Source of the DNA: Cellulomonas sp. Leaf334
GTDB taxonomy: Bacteria > Actinomycetota > Actinomycetes > Actinomycetales > Cellulomonadaceae
Assembly (NCBI RefSeq): GCF_001424195.1
Contig: NZ_LMOO01000005.1
Coordinates: 62,644 to 126,643, forward strand
Reading direction: 5' to 3'
DNA: 64,000 nucleotides
The translations under genes and the position numbers were made by a program. Below, in pieces: positions 6,793-15,659 of this stretch; positions within the stretch are counted from its first letter, which is position 1; each line of letters opens with the position of its first letter. Below the pieces are notes generated by a model that was given only the letters and a program-made list of their open reading frames with translations, ran no database searches and was not told the DNA's origin.

Positions 6793-9700
6793 CTAGGCCC
6801 GAGCGGGTGAGGTCAGAGCCTTCTTGATGCGGGTGGGCGACACCGGGACCGGCGTGCCCAGCTGCTGGGCGAACAGGCTGACGCGCAGCTCCTCGAGCAT
6901 CCAGCGCACGGCCCTGACCTCGGGGTCCGCCGGGCGCTGGGCGACGGCCTCGTCGTAGAGCGCCTCGACGTCCTGCACCTGCCACGCCAGGTCCGCGTCG
7001 CGCTGCGGGTTGTCGGCCGCCTTGACGAGTCGGTGCCGCGCGGCCTTCAGGTAGCGGGTCAGGTGCGGGAGGCGGTCGGCGCCGGTCTCGCCGACGAAAC
7101 CGTCGTGCACGAGTCGGGCGGCCTGGGAGCGGACGTCCTGGGCGGTGGCCAGCAGCGCGAGGCTGGACCGGGCGCGGATCTCCGCGTCGAGCTCACGCCA
7201 CGCGGTCAGCACCGCGACGAGGTCCGTGACGACCGCGAACACGGTGTCCTCGAGGCGCTCCCGGACCTCCGCCCGCAGCGCCGTGTAGGCGTCGAGCGTC
7301 CGGATGCTCGTCGCCGGTGACGTGATGAGGGAGTCGATCGCAGCCAGCTGCACGTCGCGGACCAGCGCGTCCGTGCTCGGATACGGGCTGGCGGCGAGCG
7401 TGAGGGCCTGGGTCCCCGTCCATCGGGTCGTGATGCGCCCCGTCGCCAGACCAGCGTCGAGCAGCAGCAGCCGACGCAGCCCGCGTCGCGACGCCCCCGG
7501 GACGGCGGACTCGTCGGCCAGCGCGCGGACGGCGACGGTGTCCTTCTCCTCGACCAGCGACGGGTACGCGCGGACCTTGCCGACCTCGACGACCTCCGGC
7601 AGCTCCGGCAGGTCACGGGGCCAGGTGGTGAGGCCGGCACGTTCGACGTCGACCGCCCGCGCCGGCGCGGGCGAGCCGGACGGGAGCGCAGGCGTCTTCG
7701 GTCCGGGGACCGCCGGCGCGCTCGGCGAGGCCGGTGCCGTCTTCCGGGCCTCCTCCATCGCCGCGCGCACCGCGGTGCGGACGGCGTCGTCGACGGCCTG
7801 CTGGGTCTGGGCGGCGAGGCGGCGCTGGAGGACGAGCAGGTCCTTGCCCTCGTCCACCACTCCCCCGCGGTCGCCGACCACCCGGAACGTCATCCGCAGG
7901 TGCGGCGGCAGGCGGTCGTCGTCGAACGCGTCGTCGGGCACGTCCACGTCGCGCAGGTCGCGGACGGCCCGTCGGAAGACCTCGCGGAACGACGGCGCGG
8001 CGTCGCCGGCGCGGACCGTGTCCTCCCAGTCGGCGGTGTGCTCGGTCATCCAGGCCTCGACACCGCGGGCGACGTCGGGCGCGGGGACCAGCTGCACGCG
8101 CACAGGCTTGGGCAGCGAGCGGATCGTGGCGGTCACCAGCTCCTCGCGCAGGCCGGGCACCATCCAGCCGAACCCGTCGGGCGTGAGCCGCGCGAGCGTC
8201 GAGATCGGGATGTGTACAGTCACGCCGTCTGCTTCTGTACCAGGTTCGAACTGGTAGGTGAGCGGCAGGCGCAGGTCACCCTGCGGCCAGCGCGACGGGA
8301 ACGCCGACTCGTCGATCGCGCCTGCCTCGCCCACGAGCAGCTCGCGCGTGAACGTGAGGAGGTCGGGGTGCTCGCGGCGGGCGGACTTCCACCACTGGTC
8401 GAAGTGCCGGCTGGAGACGACGTCGTCCGGGACGCGTTCGTCGTAGAACGCGAAGAGCGTGTCGTCGTCGACGACCAGGTCACGACGCCGGGCCCGCGCC
8501 TCCAGGCCCTCCGCCTCGGCGAGCAGCCGCCGGTTCTCGTGGAAGAACGCGTGGTGGGTGGTCCACTCGCCCTGCACGAGGGCGTGGCGGACGAACAGCT
8601 CGCGTGCGTGCTCGGGGTCGACCTTGGCGTACAGGACGCGGCGCTGGTTGACGATCGGGACGCCGTACAGCAGGACCTTCTCGAAGGCCGTCGCGGCACC
8701 CTGCTTGGTTGACCACGCCGGTTCGGAGTAGGTGCGTCTCACCAGGTGAGCGCCTACTTCCTCGGCCCACTCGGGCTGGATACGTGCCACGTCGCGACCC
8801 CAGAGCCGGGACGTCTCGACGAGCTCGGCGGCCATGACCCAGGCGGGCGGCTTCCGGGCCAGCCCCGAGCCCGGGAAGATCGCGAAGCGCGCACCACGGG
8901 CGCCGAGGTACTCGTTGCGGCCCCGCCGATCCGGTCGGCCCGGCGTCTTCCCCCGCGTGGAGACCTCGGTCGCCTCCTGCATCCCGATCTGGGACAGCAG
9001 CCCGGCGAGGATCGCGACGTGGATGCGGTCACCGTCCCACTCGAGCTGGAGGCCGTCGGACTCCGGGGTGCTGCGCGGGGCGTTGACCACGATCCCGAGC
9101 GGCTTCGCGAGCTCGCGCAGCTGCGTGACGACGTCCTGCCACTCGCGGATGCGCAGGTAGTTGAGGTGCTCGGACCGGCACATCCGCCGGAACGCCGACC
9201 CCGACAGGTCGCGCTGCTGGTCGCGCAGGTAGTGCCAGAGGTTCAGGTAGGCGAGCAGGTCAGACGTGGGATCGGCGAACCGCGAGTGGGAGAGGTCGGC
9301 CTTCTCGCGCTCGTCGACCGGGCGCTCGCGCGGGTCCTGGATGGACAGGGCGGCGGCGATGATCATGACCTCGCGCGCCACCGACCGGCGGCCGCCCTCG
9401 ACGATCATCCGCGCCAGCCGCGGGTCCATCGGCAGCTGCGCGAGGGCCCGTCCCGTGTCGGTCAGCCGGCCGTCCCCCAGTGCTCCGAGCTCGGTGAGGA
9501 GCTGGACGCCGTCGCGGACCGCACGCGTGTCCGGCGGGTCGACGAACGGGAAGTCGCCGATGTCCTCGGGTGTCGTCGCGACCCCCACCGCGATCATCTG
9601 CAGGATCACGGATGCGAGCGATGTACGAAGGATCTCCGGCTCGGTGTACAACGGCCGCGCATCGAAGTCGTCCTCCGAGTACAGCCGGATCGCGATGCCG

Positions 9701-11070
9701 TCCGCGACCCGACCGCAGCGACCAGACCGCTGGTTCGCGGACGCCTGCGAGATGGGCTCGATCGGCAGCCGCTGGACCTTCGTCGCCTTCGAGTAGCGCG
9801 AGATGCGCGCGGTGCCCGGGTCGATCACGTACCGGATGCCGGGCACGGTCAGCGACGTCTCCGCGACGTTGGTGGACAGGACCACGCGCCGGTTCTGGTG
9901 CCGCTCGAACACCCGGTGCTGCTCCGCAGCGGACAGCCGGCTGTACAGGGGGAGCAGCTCGACCGCGCCCGGCGTGCGGGGGTCGGAGACTCGCGGCCCG
10001 AGCGAGCCGCGCAAGGCGTCCTCGGCGTCGCGGATCTCCCGCTCGCCCGACAGGAACACGAGGATGTCCCCGGGGCCCTCGGCGCAGAGCTCGTCGACGG
10101 CCTCGCAGATCGCCGTCATCGGGTCACGGTCCTCGGCGCCGCGCTTCCTGACCGGCGCACCCTCCTCGACGTCCGGCGACAGCGGCCGGTAGCGGATCTC
10201 GACCGGGTACGTGCGCCCGGTGACCTCGACCACCGGGGCGGGCTCGCCGTCCGCCGACGCGAAGTGCCGGGCGAACCGGTCGGAGTCGATGGTCGCCGAC
10301 GTGATGACGACCTTGAGGTCCGGGCGCTGGGGGAGCAGCCGCGTGAGGTACCCGAGGATGAAGTCGATGTTGAGCGACCGCTCGTGCGCCTCGTCGATGA
10401 TGAGCGTGTCGTAGGCCTGCAGCATCGGGTCCCGCTGGATCTGCGCCAGCAGGATGCCGTCCGTCATGACCTTGACCAACGTCGACTCGCTCGACTCGTC
10501 GGTGAACCGGACCTGGTACCCGACGATCCCGCCGAGCGGCGCGTCGCCGACGAGCTCCTCGTTGATGCGCTCCGCGACGCTGCGGGCGGCGATCCGACGG
10601 GGTTGCGTGTGTCCGATCTGGCCCGCACGCCCACGGCCCAGCTCCAGGGCGATCTTCGGGATCTGCGTGGTCTTGCCGGAGCCGGTCTCACCCGCGACGA
10701 CGACGACCTGGTGGTCGCGCAGCGCGTCGCTGATCTCCGAGCGCCGCGCGCTGACGGGCAGCTGCTCCGGGTAGACGATCGGCGGGAGGTCGACGGCCTG
10801 GCGGAGCTCGGCGGCACGCGCGCGGCGCGCGGCGGCGCGGGCGGGGTCGTCGCGGCCCGACGAGCGCCGGCCCGACGAACGCGTGTCGGACGACTGCCGA
10901 TCCGTTGCCGGTCGCTTCGCGGTCGTCGGCTGCTCCGCACCCGCTGTCGGCTTGCGACGACCTCGCCCCCGGCGTCTCGGGGGTCGCCCCGCACCGGACC
11001 CGGGCGGGTCGACGGGGGAGGGGGGCGGCGTGCTCACGACGTCCCAGTCTCCCAGGTGCGGGCCAGTCAT
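6793..11070 (-). CDS. hrpA: ATP-dependent RNA helicase HrpA (DEAH box)
   Basis: A 1425-residue cytoplasmic helicase. The first 100 residues are basic and disordered. Walker A GETGSGKTTQ starts at 127, DEAH with IIDEAHERSL lies near 225, SAT follows, and motif VI QRSGRCGRV is present. The HA2, OB-fold and long HrpA-specific C-terminal domain (DUF3418) follow, so the length is normal for HrpA. The likely start is ATG 11070 with AAGGAG about 13 bases upstream. An earlier in-frame ATG at 11091 overlaps the stop of the preceding gene and lacks a ribosome site. HrpA is known in E. coli for mRNA processing and rescue of collided ribosomes. Confidence 0.93.
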   Translation of the reverse strand: MTGPHLGDWDVVSTPPPSPVDPPGSGAGRPPRRRGRGRRKPTAGAEQPTTAKRPATDRQSSDTRSSGRRSSGRDDPARAAARRARAAELRQAVDLPPIVYPEQLPVSARRSEISDALRDHQVVVVAGETGSGKTTQIPKIALELGRGRAGQIGHTQPRRIAARSVAERINEELVGDAPLGGIVGYQVRFTDESSESTLVKVMTDGILLAQIQRDPMLQAYDTLIIDEAHERSLNIDFILGYLTRLLPQRPDLKVVITSATIDSDRFARHFASADGEPAPVVEVTGRTYPVEIRYRPLSPDVEEGAPVRKRGAEDRDPMTAICEAVDELCAEGPGDILVFLSGEREIRDAEDALRGSLGPRVSDPRTPGAVELLPLYSRLSAAEQHRVFERHQNRRVVLSTNVAETSLTVPGIRYVIDPGTARISRYSKATKVQRLPIEPISQASANQRSGRCGRVADGIAIRLYSEDDFDARPLYTEPEILRTSLASVILQMIAVGVATTPEDIGDFPFVDPPDTRAVRDGVQLLTELGALGDGRLTDTGRALAQLPMDPRLARMIVEGGRRSVAREVMIIAAALSIQDPRERPVDEREKADLSHSRFADPTSDLLAYLNLWHYLRDQQRDLSGSAFRRMCRSEHLNYLRIREWQDVVTQLRELAKPLGIVVNAPRSTPESDGLQLEWDGDRIHVAILAGLLSQIGMQEATEVSTRGKTPGRPDRRGRNEYLGARGARFAIFPGSGLARKPPAWVMAAELVETSRLWGRDVARIQPEWAEEVGAHLVRRTYSEPAWSTKQGAATAFEKVLLYGVPIVNQRRVLYAKVDPEHARELFVRHALVQGEWTTHHAFFHENRRLLAEAEGLEARARRRDLVVDDDTLFAFYDERVPDDVVSSRHFDQWWKSARREHPDLLTFTRELLVGEAGAIDESAFPSRWPQGDLRLPLTYQFEPGTEADGVTVHIPISTLARLTPDGFGWMVPGLREELVTATIRSLPKPVRVQLVPAPDVARGVEAWMTEHTADWEDTVRAGDAAPSFREVFRRAVRDLRDVDVPDDAFDDDRLPPHLRMTFRVVGDRGGVVDEGKDLLVLQRRLAAQTQQAVDDAVRTAVRAAMEEARKTAPASPSAPAVPGPKTPALPSGSPAPARAVDVERAGLTTWPRDLPELPEVVEVGKVRAYPSLVEEKDTVAVRALADESAVPGASRRGLRRLLLLDAGLATGRITTRWTGTQALTLAASPYPSTDALVRDVQLAAIDSLITSPATSIRTLDAYTALRAEVRERLEDTVFAVVTDLVAVLTAWRELDAEIRARSSLALLATAQDVRSQAARLVHDGFVGETGADRLPHLTRYLKAARHRLVKAADNPQRDADLAWQVQDVEALYDEAVAQRPADPEVRAVRWMLEELRVSLFAQQLGTPVPVSPTRIKKALTSPARA

Positions 11071-11087
11071 TAGTGGAGCCCGCTCCT

Positions 11088-12152
11088 TCATTCGTCGTCG
11101 GCGAACGCGCGGTACGGCCCGACCGGTGCGGCGGACGCGCCCCACTCGTCGTCGGCCCAGGCCGCGGCGCTGCCGAGGAGCCCCGCGACGGCGGGCAGCG
11201 TGGACCGGAGGCGGACCGATCCCCAGCGCCAGCGCGTGGTCAGCAGCTGCCGGTAGCTCGGCGACGGGACGCCCTCGGGGCCGACGCGCGGGCGGTTCTC
11301 GTCGGCGCCGAACAGGAGCCAGCCGGTCATCGCGAGGATCCACGCCGCGGACGCCAGGTCGACCGACCGGGTCCAGGCCGGCTCGCGGACGACGTCGGGC
11401 AGGTGGGTGCCCAACGTCGTGGTGAAGCGGTCGAGCAGCTGGTCGGTGAAGCCCGGCGGCGGGTCGAAGACGCACCAGCACGTCGAGAACGGCATCGCCG
11501 CATAGGCCGCGTCGTAGGCGGGATGGTGCACGGTCGCACCCTCGAGGTCGACGAAGCGCCAGCCGTCAGGAGTGCGGATCGCGTTGTCGGGGCAGGTGTC
11601 GGTGGGGGACACGACGTCCGACGCAGGGTCGCGGTGGTCGAGGGTCGAGAGGAGGTCGAGCTCCGCGTCGAGCACCGGGTCGGCGGGCAGGCCGAGGACG
11701 TCGTCGAGAAGCATGCGGGCACCGGTCCGCGCCGCGGCGGAGGGCTCGTCGGCCGGGAGATCGACCTCGAACGCCCTGCCGCGCGACCGCCCCAGGGTGT
11801 CCGCGAGCGCGTCGACCCACTCGACAGCACCTGCCCAGGCGGCCGCGGGGTCGGCACCGAGCAGCAGGTCCGCGAGCGTGGGGCCGGTGCCCAGGTCGCT
11901 CAGGACGAGAAGTCCGTGCTCGCGGTCCGCGGCGAGCAGGTCGGGGGTGTGGTCGAGCGCCTCCAGCCCGGCGACCTCGCGGACGAACGCGGCGACGGTC
12001 CCGTCCGGGTACTTCTTGACGACGACCGAGCCCGTCGGCGTCGTGCAGCGCAGCACCAGGGAGCGGGTCGAGCCGCCGAGCGGTCGCGGGTCGGTCACCG
12101 GCACGCCGAGCGCGGCGGTGGCGAGGAGGCAGATCTCGTCGGCGGGCGTCAC
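11088..12152 (-). CDS. Aminoglycoside phosphotransferase/kinase-like fold protein
   Basis: A 354-residue cytoplasmic protein. The N-terminal lobe has a glycine-rich turn (LGGSTRSLVLR) and an ATP-anchoring Lys in VVVKKY. The catalytic-loop equivalent is SPTDTCPDN, with the magnesium-binding region FVDLEGA, as in APH-type kinases. The usual His two positions before the catalytic Asp is replaced by Pro, so activity is uncertain. The GTG start at 12152 overlaps the stop of a 15-codon frame that itself overlaps the DUF1361 gene, suggesting coupling. The substrate is unknown. Confidence 0.75.
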   Translation of the reverse strand: MTPADEICLLATAALGVPVTDPRPLGGSTRSLVLRCTTPTGSVVVKKYPDGTVAAFVREVAGLEALDHTPDLLAADREHGLLVLSDLGTGPTLADLLLGADPAAAWAGAVEWVDALADTLGRSRGRAFEVDLPADEPSAAARTGARMLLDDVLGLPADPVLDAELDLLSTLDHRDPASDVVSPTDTCPDNAIRTPDGWRFVDLEGATVHHPAYDAAYAAMPFSTCWCVFDPPPGFTDQLLDRFTTTLGTHLPDVVREPAWTRSVDLASAAWILAMTGWLLFGADENRPRVGPEGVPSPSYRQLLTTRWRWGSVRLRSTLPAVAGLLGSAAAWADDEWGASAAPVGPYRAFADDE

Positions 12153-12196
12153 GGGAGGTCCACCGTGAGGGTGCCGGTCGCGAGGCGCACGGTCAT
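12149..12196 (-). CDS. Possible 15-residue coupling ORF between DUF1361 and kinase-like genes
   Basis: An ATG at 12196 overlaps the DUF1361 stop (ATGA). The frame encodes MTVRLATGTLTVDLP and its TGA overlaps the GTG of the kinase-like gene. Such back-to-back overlaps let a terminating ribosome restart. Whether the peptide itself matters is unknown. It may only be a bridge. Confidence 0.3.
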   Translation of the reverse strand: MTVRLATGTLTVDLP

Positions 12197-12903
12197 CGCG
12201 ACTGCTCCAGGGCGATGAGCCCCGCGACGACCGGCCCGACGACCACGAGGTAGATGATCCCGAGGAACAGCGCGTGCAGGAACGTGAAGCCCACCGCGTT
12301 GCCCACCGCGCCGGGCGACCGCAGGTGGTCCACCACCTTGCCGACGAGCGACCGGGGGTGCCGGACGTCCCAGCTGTTCAGGCGGACCGACCGACCGAGG
12401 TACATGCCGAACGAGACCAGCACCAGGATGGCGACGACGATCAGCCGGGCGTCGAGGCTCTGCAGCGGTGCCGCCTCGTCGCCGTGCACCTGGACCACCC
12501 AGACCAGCTGTGCCGCGAAGACGTTCAGGACCGTGTTCAGCACCCCCGACATCGCGAGCGAGATCACGAGCACGACGTCGAACCACATGGGCACGCCGTC
12601 CTCGTCGCGCCGGTGGCTGAGGTTGAGCTCGGTAATGAGGTACCCGGCGTTCGGCAGCAGCAGCAGCCACACGAGCCCGACGACGACGAGCAGGCCCACG
12701 ACGACCGGCGTCGGGACGACGTAGCGGGACAGGACCACGACAGCGAGCCCGCCGACCAGGACCACCAGCGGCGCGACCGAGAGCGCGAGGTTCAGCAGCA
12801 TCGGGCGGTACAGCGTCGTGTGGAAGACGCGGCTGCGGGCGACGACGAGCGAGAGCGCCAGGGCGTTCATCAGGGCGACGCCCAGGATCGGGCTGGCCAG
12901 CAT
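12193..12903 (-). CDS. DUF1361 family membrane protein
   Basis: A 236-residue membrane protein with six to seven hydrophobic segments. The DUF1361 hallmark is present: WLLLLPNAGYLITELNLSHR followed by VPMWFDVVLVISL. The function of the family is not established. It heads the short operon that continues into the kinase-like gene. The ATG at 12903 has an AGAGGACGTGC stretch just upstream as a possible ribosome site. Confidence 0.85.
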   Translation of the reverse strand: MLASPILGVALMNALALSLVVARSRVFHTTLYRPMLLNLALSVAPLVVLVGGLAVVVLSRYVVPTPVVVGLLVVVGLVWLLLLPNAGYLITELNLSHRRDEDGVPMWFDVVLVISLAMSGVLNTVLNVFAAQLVWVVQVHGDEAAPLQSLDARLIVVAILVLVSFGMYLGRSVRLNSWDVRHPRSLVGKVVDHLRSPGAVGNAVGFTFLHALFLGIIYLVVVGPVVAGLIALEQSR

Positions 12904-13033
12904 GCACGTCCTCTCGTCGGGTCGTCGCCCAGCATGTCGCAGGGACGCCCGTGCGGCAGCGCGGCGGGTGAAGACGTGCGAGCCGTGGAGCGGTGCCGCC
13001 TGCGAGGCCTCGACCCCGTCCTACAGTGACCGG

Positions 13034-13540
13034 ATGAGCGACACAGCCGCTGCACCGACCGAGGGGGAGCGTCGTGCGCTCTCCGGGCTCGAGACGTCAG
13101 GCATTGCGTTCCAGGTGACGCGGCACGGGCGGGTCGGGTCGTTGGCGGAGGCCGCCGAGGCGCGGGGGATCGACCCCGCCGGCATCGTGAAGACGATCGT
13201 GGTGCGCCGCGGCGACGACGACTTCCTGTTCGTGCTGGTGCCGGGCGACCGGACCATCTCGTGGCCCAAGCTGCGTGCCCTGCTCGGGGTGTCGCGCCTG
13301 TCGATGCCCGACGCGGCCACCGCGAAGGACGTCACCGGGTACGAGCGCGGCACGATCACGCCGTTCGGCTCGCTCGTGGCGTGGCCCGTCGTCGCCGACT
13401 CGCGCATCCGGACGCGACCGGTGTCGATCGGCGGCGGCGCGCACGGGGTCGCTGCGACCGTCGACGGTGCCGAGCTGGTGAAGGCGCTCGACGCGACGGT
13501 GTCGGACGTGACGGAGCCGGAGGGCACATCGTCCGGCTGA
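13034..13540 (+). CDS. YbaK/EbsC-type aminoacyl-tRNA deacylase
   Basis: A 168-residue single-domain protein of the ProRS-editing superfamily, with the family marks VKTIVVR, FLFVLVPGDRTISW and GYERGTITPFG. Relatives hydrolyse mischarged tRNA such as Cys-tRNA-Pro in the cytoplasm. The ATG lies 6 bases after TACAGT (13022-13027), with no ribosome site, so a leaderless transcript is likely. It is monocistronic and points towards the split-barrel gene at 13569. Confidence 0.9.
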   Translation: MSDTAAAPTEGERRALSGLETSGIAFQVTRHGRVGSLAEAAEARGIDPAGIVKTIVVRRGDDDFLFVLVPGDRTISWPKLRALLGVSRLSMPDAATAKDVTGYERGTITPFGSLVAWPVVADSRIRTRPVSIGGGAHGVAATVDGAELVKALDATVSDVTEPEGTSSG

Positions 13541-13568
13541 GCGTGCGGTCGGACGACGCGCCCTTGGG

Positions 13569-13961
13569 CTACTTCGTCACGAACGTCGTCGGGCGGACCG
13601 TCAGGATGACGCGCTTCGGGGCGTCGGTGATCTCGTAGTCCTGGCCGTAGCGCGTCTGGAGCGACTTGTAGAAGCTGGCGACCTCGTCGTCGGGGGTCGT
13701 CTCGACGACGGCGCCGCGGACCTCGAGCGAGCGGTACGGGTTCTCGGGGTCGTGGATCGAGATGGCGACGCGCGGCTCGTTCTGGAGGTTCTTGAACTTC
13801 TGGCGCGTGGACGTGTGCGTGAACCGCAGGACCTCGCCGTCCCACACGAACCACATGACGCTGCTGTGCGGCGAGCCGTCCGGCGCGACCGTGGCGAGGT
13901 GGGCGAAGAGGGGACGGTCCAGCAGGTCGGCGTGGCTGGCGGGGAGCTCGGTGTGGGCCAT
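13569..13961 (-). CDS. PPOX-class, probably F420-dependent oxidoreductase
   Basis: A 130-residue split-barrel protein of the pyridoxamine 5'-phosphate-oxidase-like superfamily. Visible marks are LFAHLATVAPDGSPHSSVMWF at the N-terminus, the phosphate-binding-like stretch STRQKFKNL, and the strand PRVAISIHDPENPYRSLEVRG. Members of this actinobacterial group usually bind F420 rather than FMN. The ATG follows TAGCCT by 6 bases, the leaderless pattern. Confidence 0.85.
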   Translation of the reverse strand: MAHTELPASHADLLDRPLFAHLATVAPDGSPHSSVMWFVWDGEVLRFTHTSTRQKFKNLQNEPRVAISIHDPENPYRSLEVRGAVVETTPDDEVASFYKSLQTRYGQDYEITDAPKRVILTVRPTTFVTK

Positions 13962-14110
13962 CGGACGAGGCTAGCCCGGCACTCCCACGGGAACCTCCGG
14001 AGGTCCAGATCCGTTCCCTGATGTCGTAGGTGCCCCACCGCCAGGAGCGGTAGCGTCGACCCGCCGGAAGGCAGATCCGGTCACGGGGGCGAGAGCTGAG
14101 GAGAGTTCGA

Positions 14111-14440
14111 GTGATCGATCGCGCGCCCGCTGCCGGAACCATCCGAGTCGACGCCCAGGACACGAAGACGGTCATCAGCCTCGTCGGGGAGATCGACGCC
14201 GCACTGCGCGACGAGGCCGGTGCGTGCATGGGGGTCGCGCTGGTCAGCGGGCTCCCGGTGGTCATCGACTCGACGCTGGCGACGTTCATCGACTCGTCAG
14301 GTATCGCGTTCGTGCTCCAGCTGCACCTCGCGGCGTCGGCGGAGCAGATCCCTGTGTCGCTCCTGGACCCGCACCGCGTGCTCCGGGACATGCTGGAGAT
14401 GGTCGGCCTGTCCGGCGAGGTGCCCGCGGCGACGGTCTGA
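14111..14440 (+). CDS. STAS-domain protein, anti-anti-sigma factor type
   Basis: A 109-residue single STAS domain. The phosphoacceptor-type motif is FIDSSGIAFVL, with the second Ser in the usual position of SpoIIAA-like antagonists. The start is GTG 14111, chosen because GAGGAGAG lies just upstream. No anti-sigma kinase or sigma gene adjoins it, so its partner is elsewhere. Confidence 0.85.
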   Translation: MIDRAPAAGTIRVDAQDTKTVISLVGEIDAALRDEAGACMGVALVSGLPVVIDSTLATFIDSSGIAFVLQLHLAASAEQIPVSLLDPHRVLRDMLEMVGLSGEVPAATV

Positions 14441-14495
14441 CGCCACCCCGGGGGAGGTCGCCGGGTGTGTCGGTGGGCTGGTCTACGTTCGCCGC

Positions 14496-15659
14496 ATGCG
14501 GTTGTTGCACACGTCGGACTGGCACCTGGGCCGGTCGCTGCACGGGGTCGACCTGATCGACCACCAGGCGGCGTACCTGGATCACCTGGTCGACGTCGTG
14601 CGCGCCGAGCAGGTCGACGCGGTGGTCGTCGCGGGGGACGTGTACGACCGCGCGATCCCGCCCGTCGAGGCCGTGACGCTGCTGTCGGAGACGCTCGCGC
14701 GGCTGGCCGAGCACACGACGGTCGTGGTCACGTCGGGCAACCACGACTCCGCGACGCGGCTGGGCTTCGGGTCGGCGCTGATGCGGGACCGGGTCCGGCT
14801 CCGGACGCGGGTCGCGGGCCTCGCGGAGCCGGTGGTGCTTCCCGACGACGAGGGCGACGTGCTGGTGTACGGCATCCCGTACCTCGACCCCGACTTCGCG
14901 CGCGTCGAGCTGGCGGACGGTCCGGAGCTGCTGGCCCGGTCGCACCAGGCGGTGGCCGCCGCGGCGATGCGACGGGTCCGCGACGACCTCGCCGCGCGCC
15001 AGGGGTCGACCCGGCCGCGTTCGGTGGTGGCCGCGCACGCGTTCGTCATCGGTGGCGCCCCGACGGACTCCGAGCGGGACATCCGCGTCGGCGGCGTCGA
15101 CCAGGTGCCGGCCGGGGTGTTCGCAGGGGCGGACTACGTGGCGCTCGGCCACCTGCACGGCCCGCAGACGGTCTCGGGGGTCGACGGCACGGTCCTGCGC
15201 TACAGCGGGTCACCGCTGGCGTACTCGTTCTCCGAGCAGCACCACGCCAAGTCGACGGTCCTGGTGGACCTGTCCGGCGGTCGGGTGCGCACGTCGCTGG
15301 TCGCCGCGCCCGTGCCGCGTCGGCTCGCCGACGTGACGGGCACGCTGGACGACCTGCTCGGTGCGGCGGGCGCCCCGCACACCGACGCGTGGACCCGGGT
15401 CACCGTCACGGACACGCACCGCCCGGACGACCTGTACCGCCGCGTCAAGCAGCGGTTCCCGCACGCGCTCGTCGTGCACCACCGCGCGGCCCAGTCGGCG
15501 CAGTCCTCGCGCGCGACGGCCGTCACCTCCGCGCACGACCCCCTGGATGTCACCGCAGACTTCCTCGCGCACGTCACCGGGCACGGCCCGACGCCCGCCG
15601 AGGCGGACGTGCTGCGGCGCGCGTACGAGGACGTCACCGCGATGGAGCGGAGCGCCTGA
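14496..15659 (+). CDS. sbcD: SbcCD nuclease subunit SbcD
   Basis: A 387-residue calcineurin-like metallophosphoesterase, the nuclease half of the SbcCD (Mre11-Rad50) DNA repair complex. Metal-binding motifs: SDWHLG at the N-terminus, GDVYDR, SGNHDS and GHLHGPQ. Residues beyond about 280 form the capping region seen in SbcD. The ATG is 6 bases after TACGTT (14484-14489), so a leaderless start is probable. Its stop overlaps the sbcC start by one base. Confidence 0.95.
   Translation: MRLLHTSDWHLGRSLHGVDLIDHQAAYLDHLVDVVRAEQVDAVVVAGDVYDRAIPPVEAVTLLSETLARLAEHTTVVVTSGNHDSATRLGFGSALMRDRVRLRTRVAGLAEPVVLPDDEGDVLVYGIPYLDPDFARVELADGPELLARSHQAVAAAAMRRVRDDLAARQGSTRPRSVVAAHAFVIGGAPTDSERDIRVGGVDQVPAGVFAGADYVALGHLHGPQTVSGVDGTVLRYSGSPLAYSFSEQHHAKSTVLVDLSGGRVRTSLVAAPVPRRLADVTGTLDDLLGAAGAPHTDAWTRVTVTDTHRPDDLYRRVKQRFPHALVVHHRAAQSAQSSRATAVTSAHDPLDVTADFLAHVTGHGPTPAEADVLRRAYEDVTAMERSA

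Noticed and set aside
9266..9796. Open frames on the plus strand within hrpA
   Set aside because: Ser/Arg-rich shadows opposite conserved helicase motifs.
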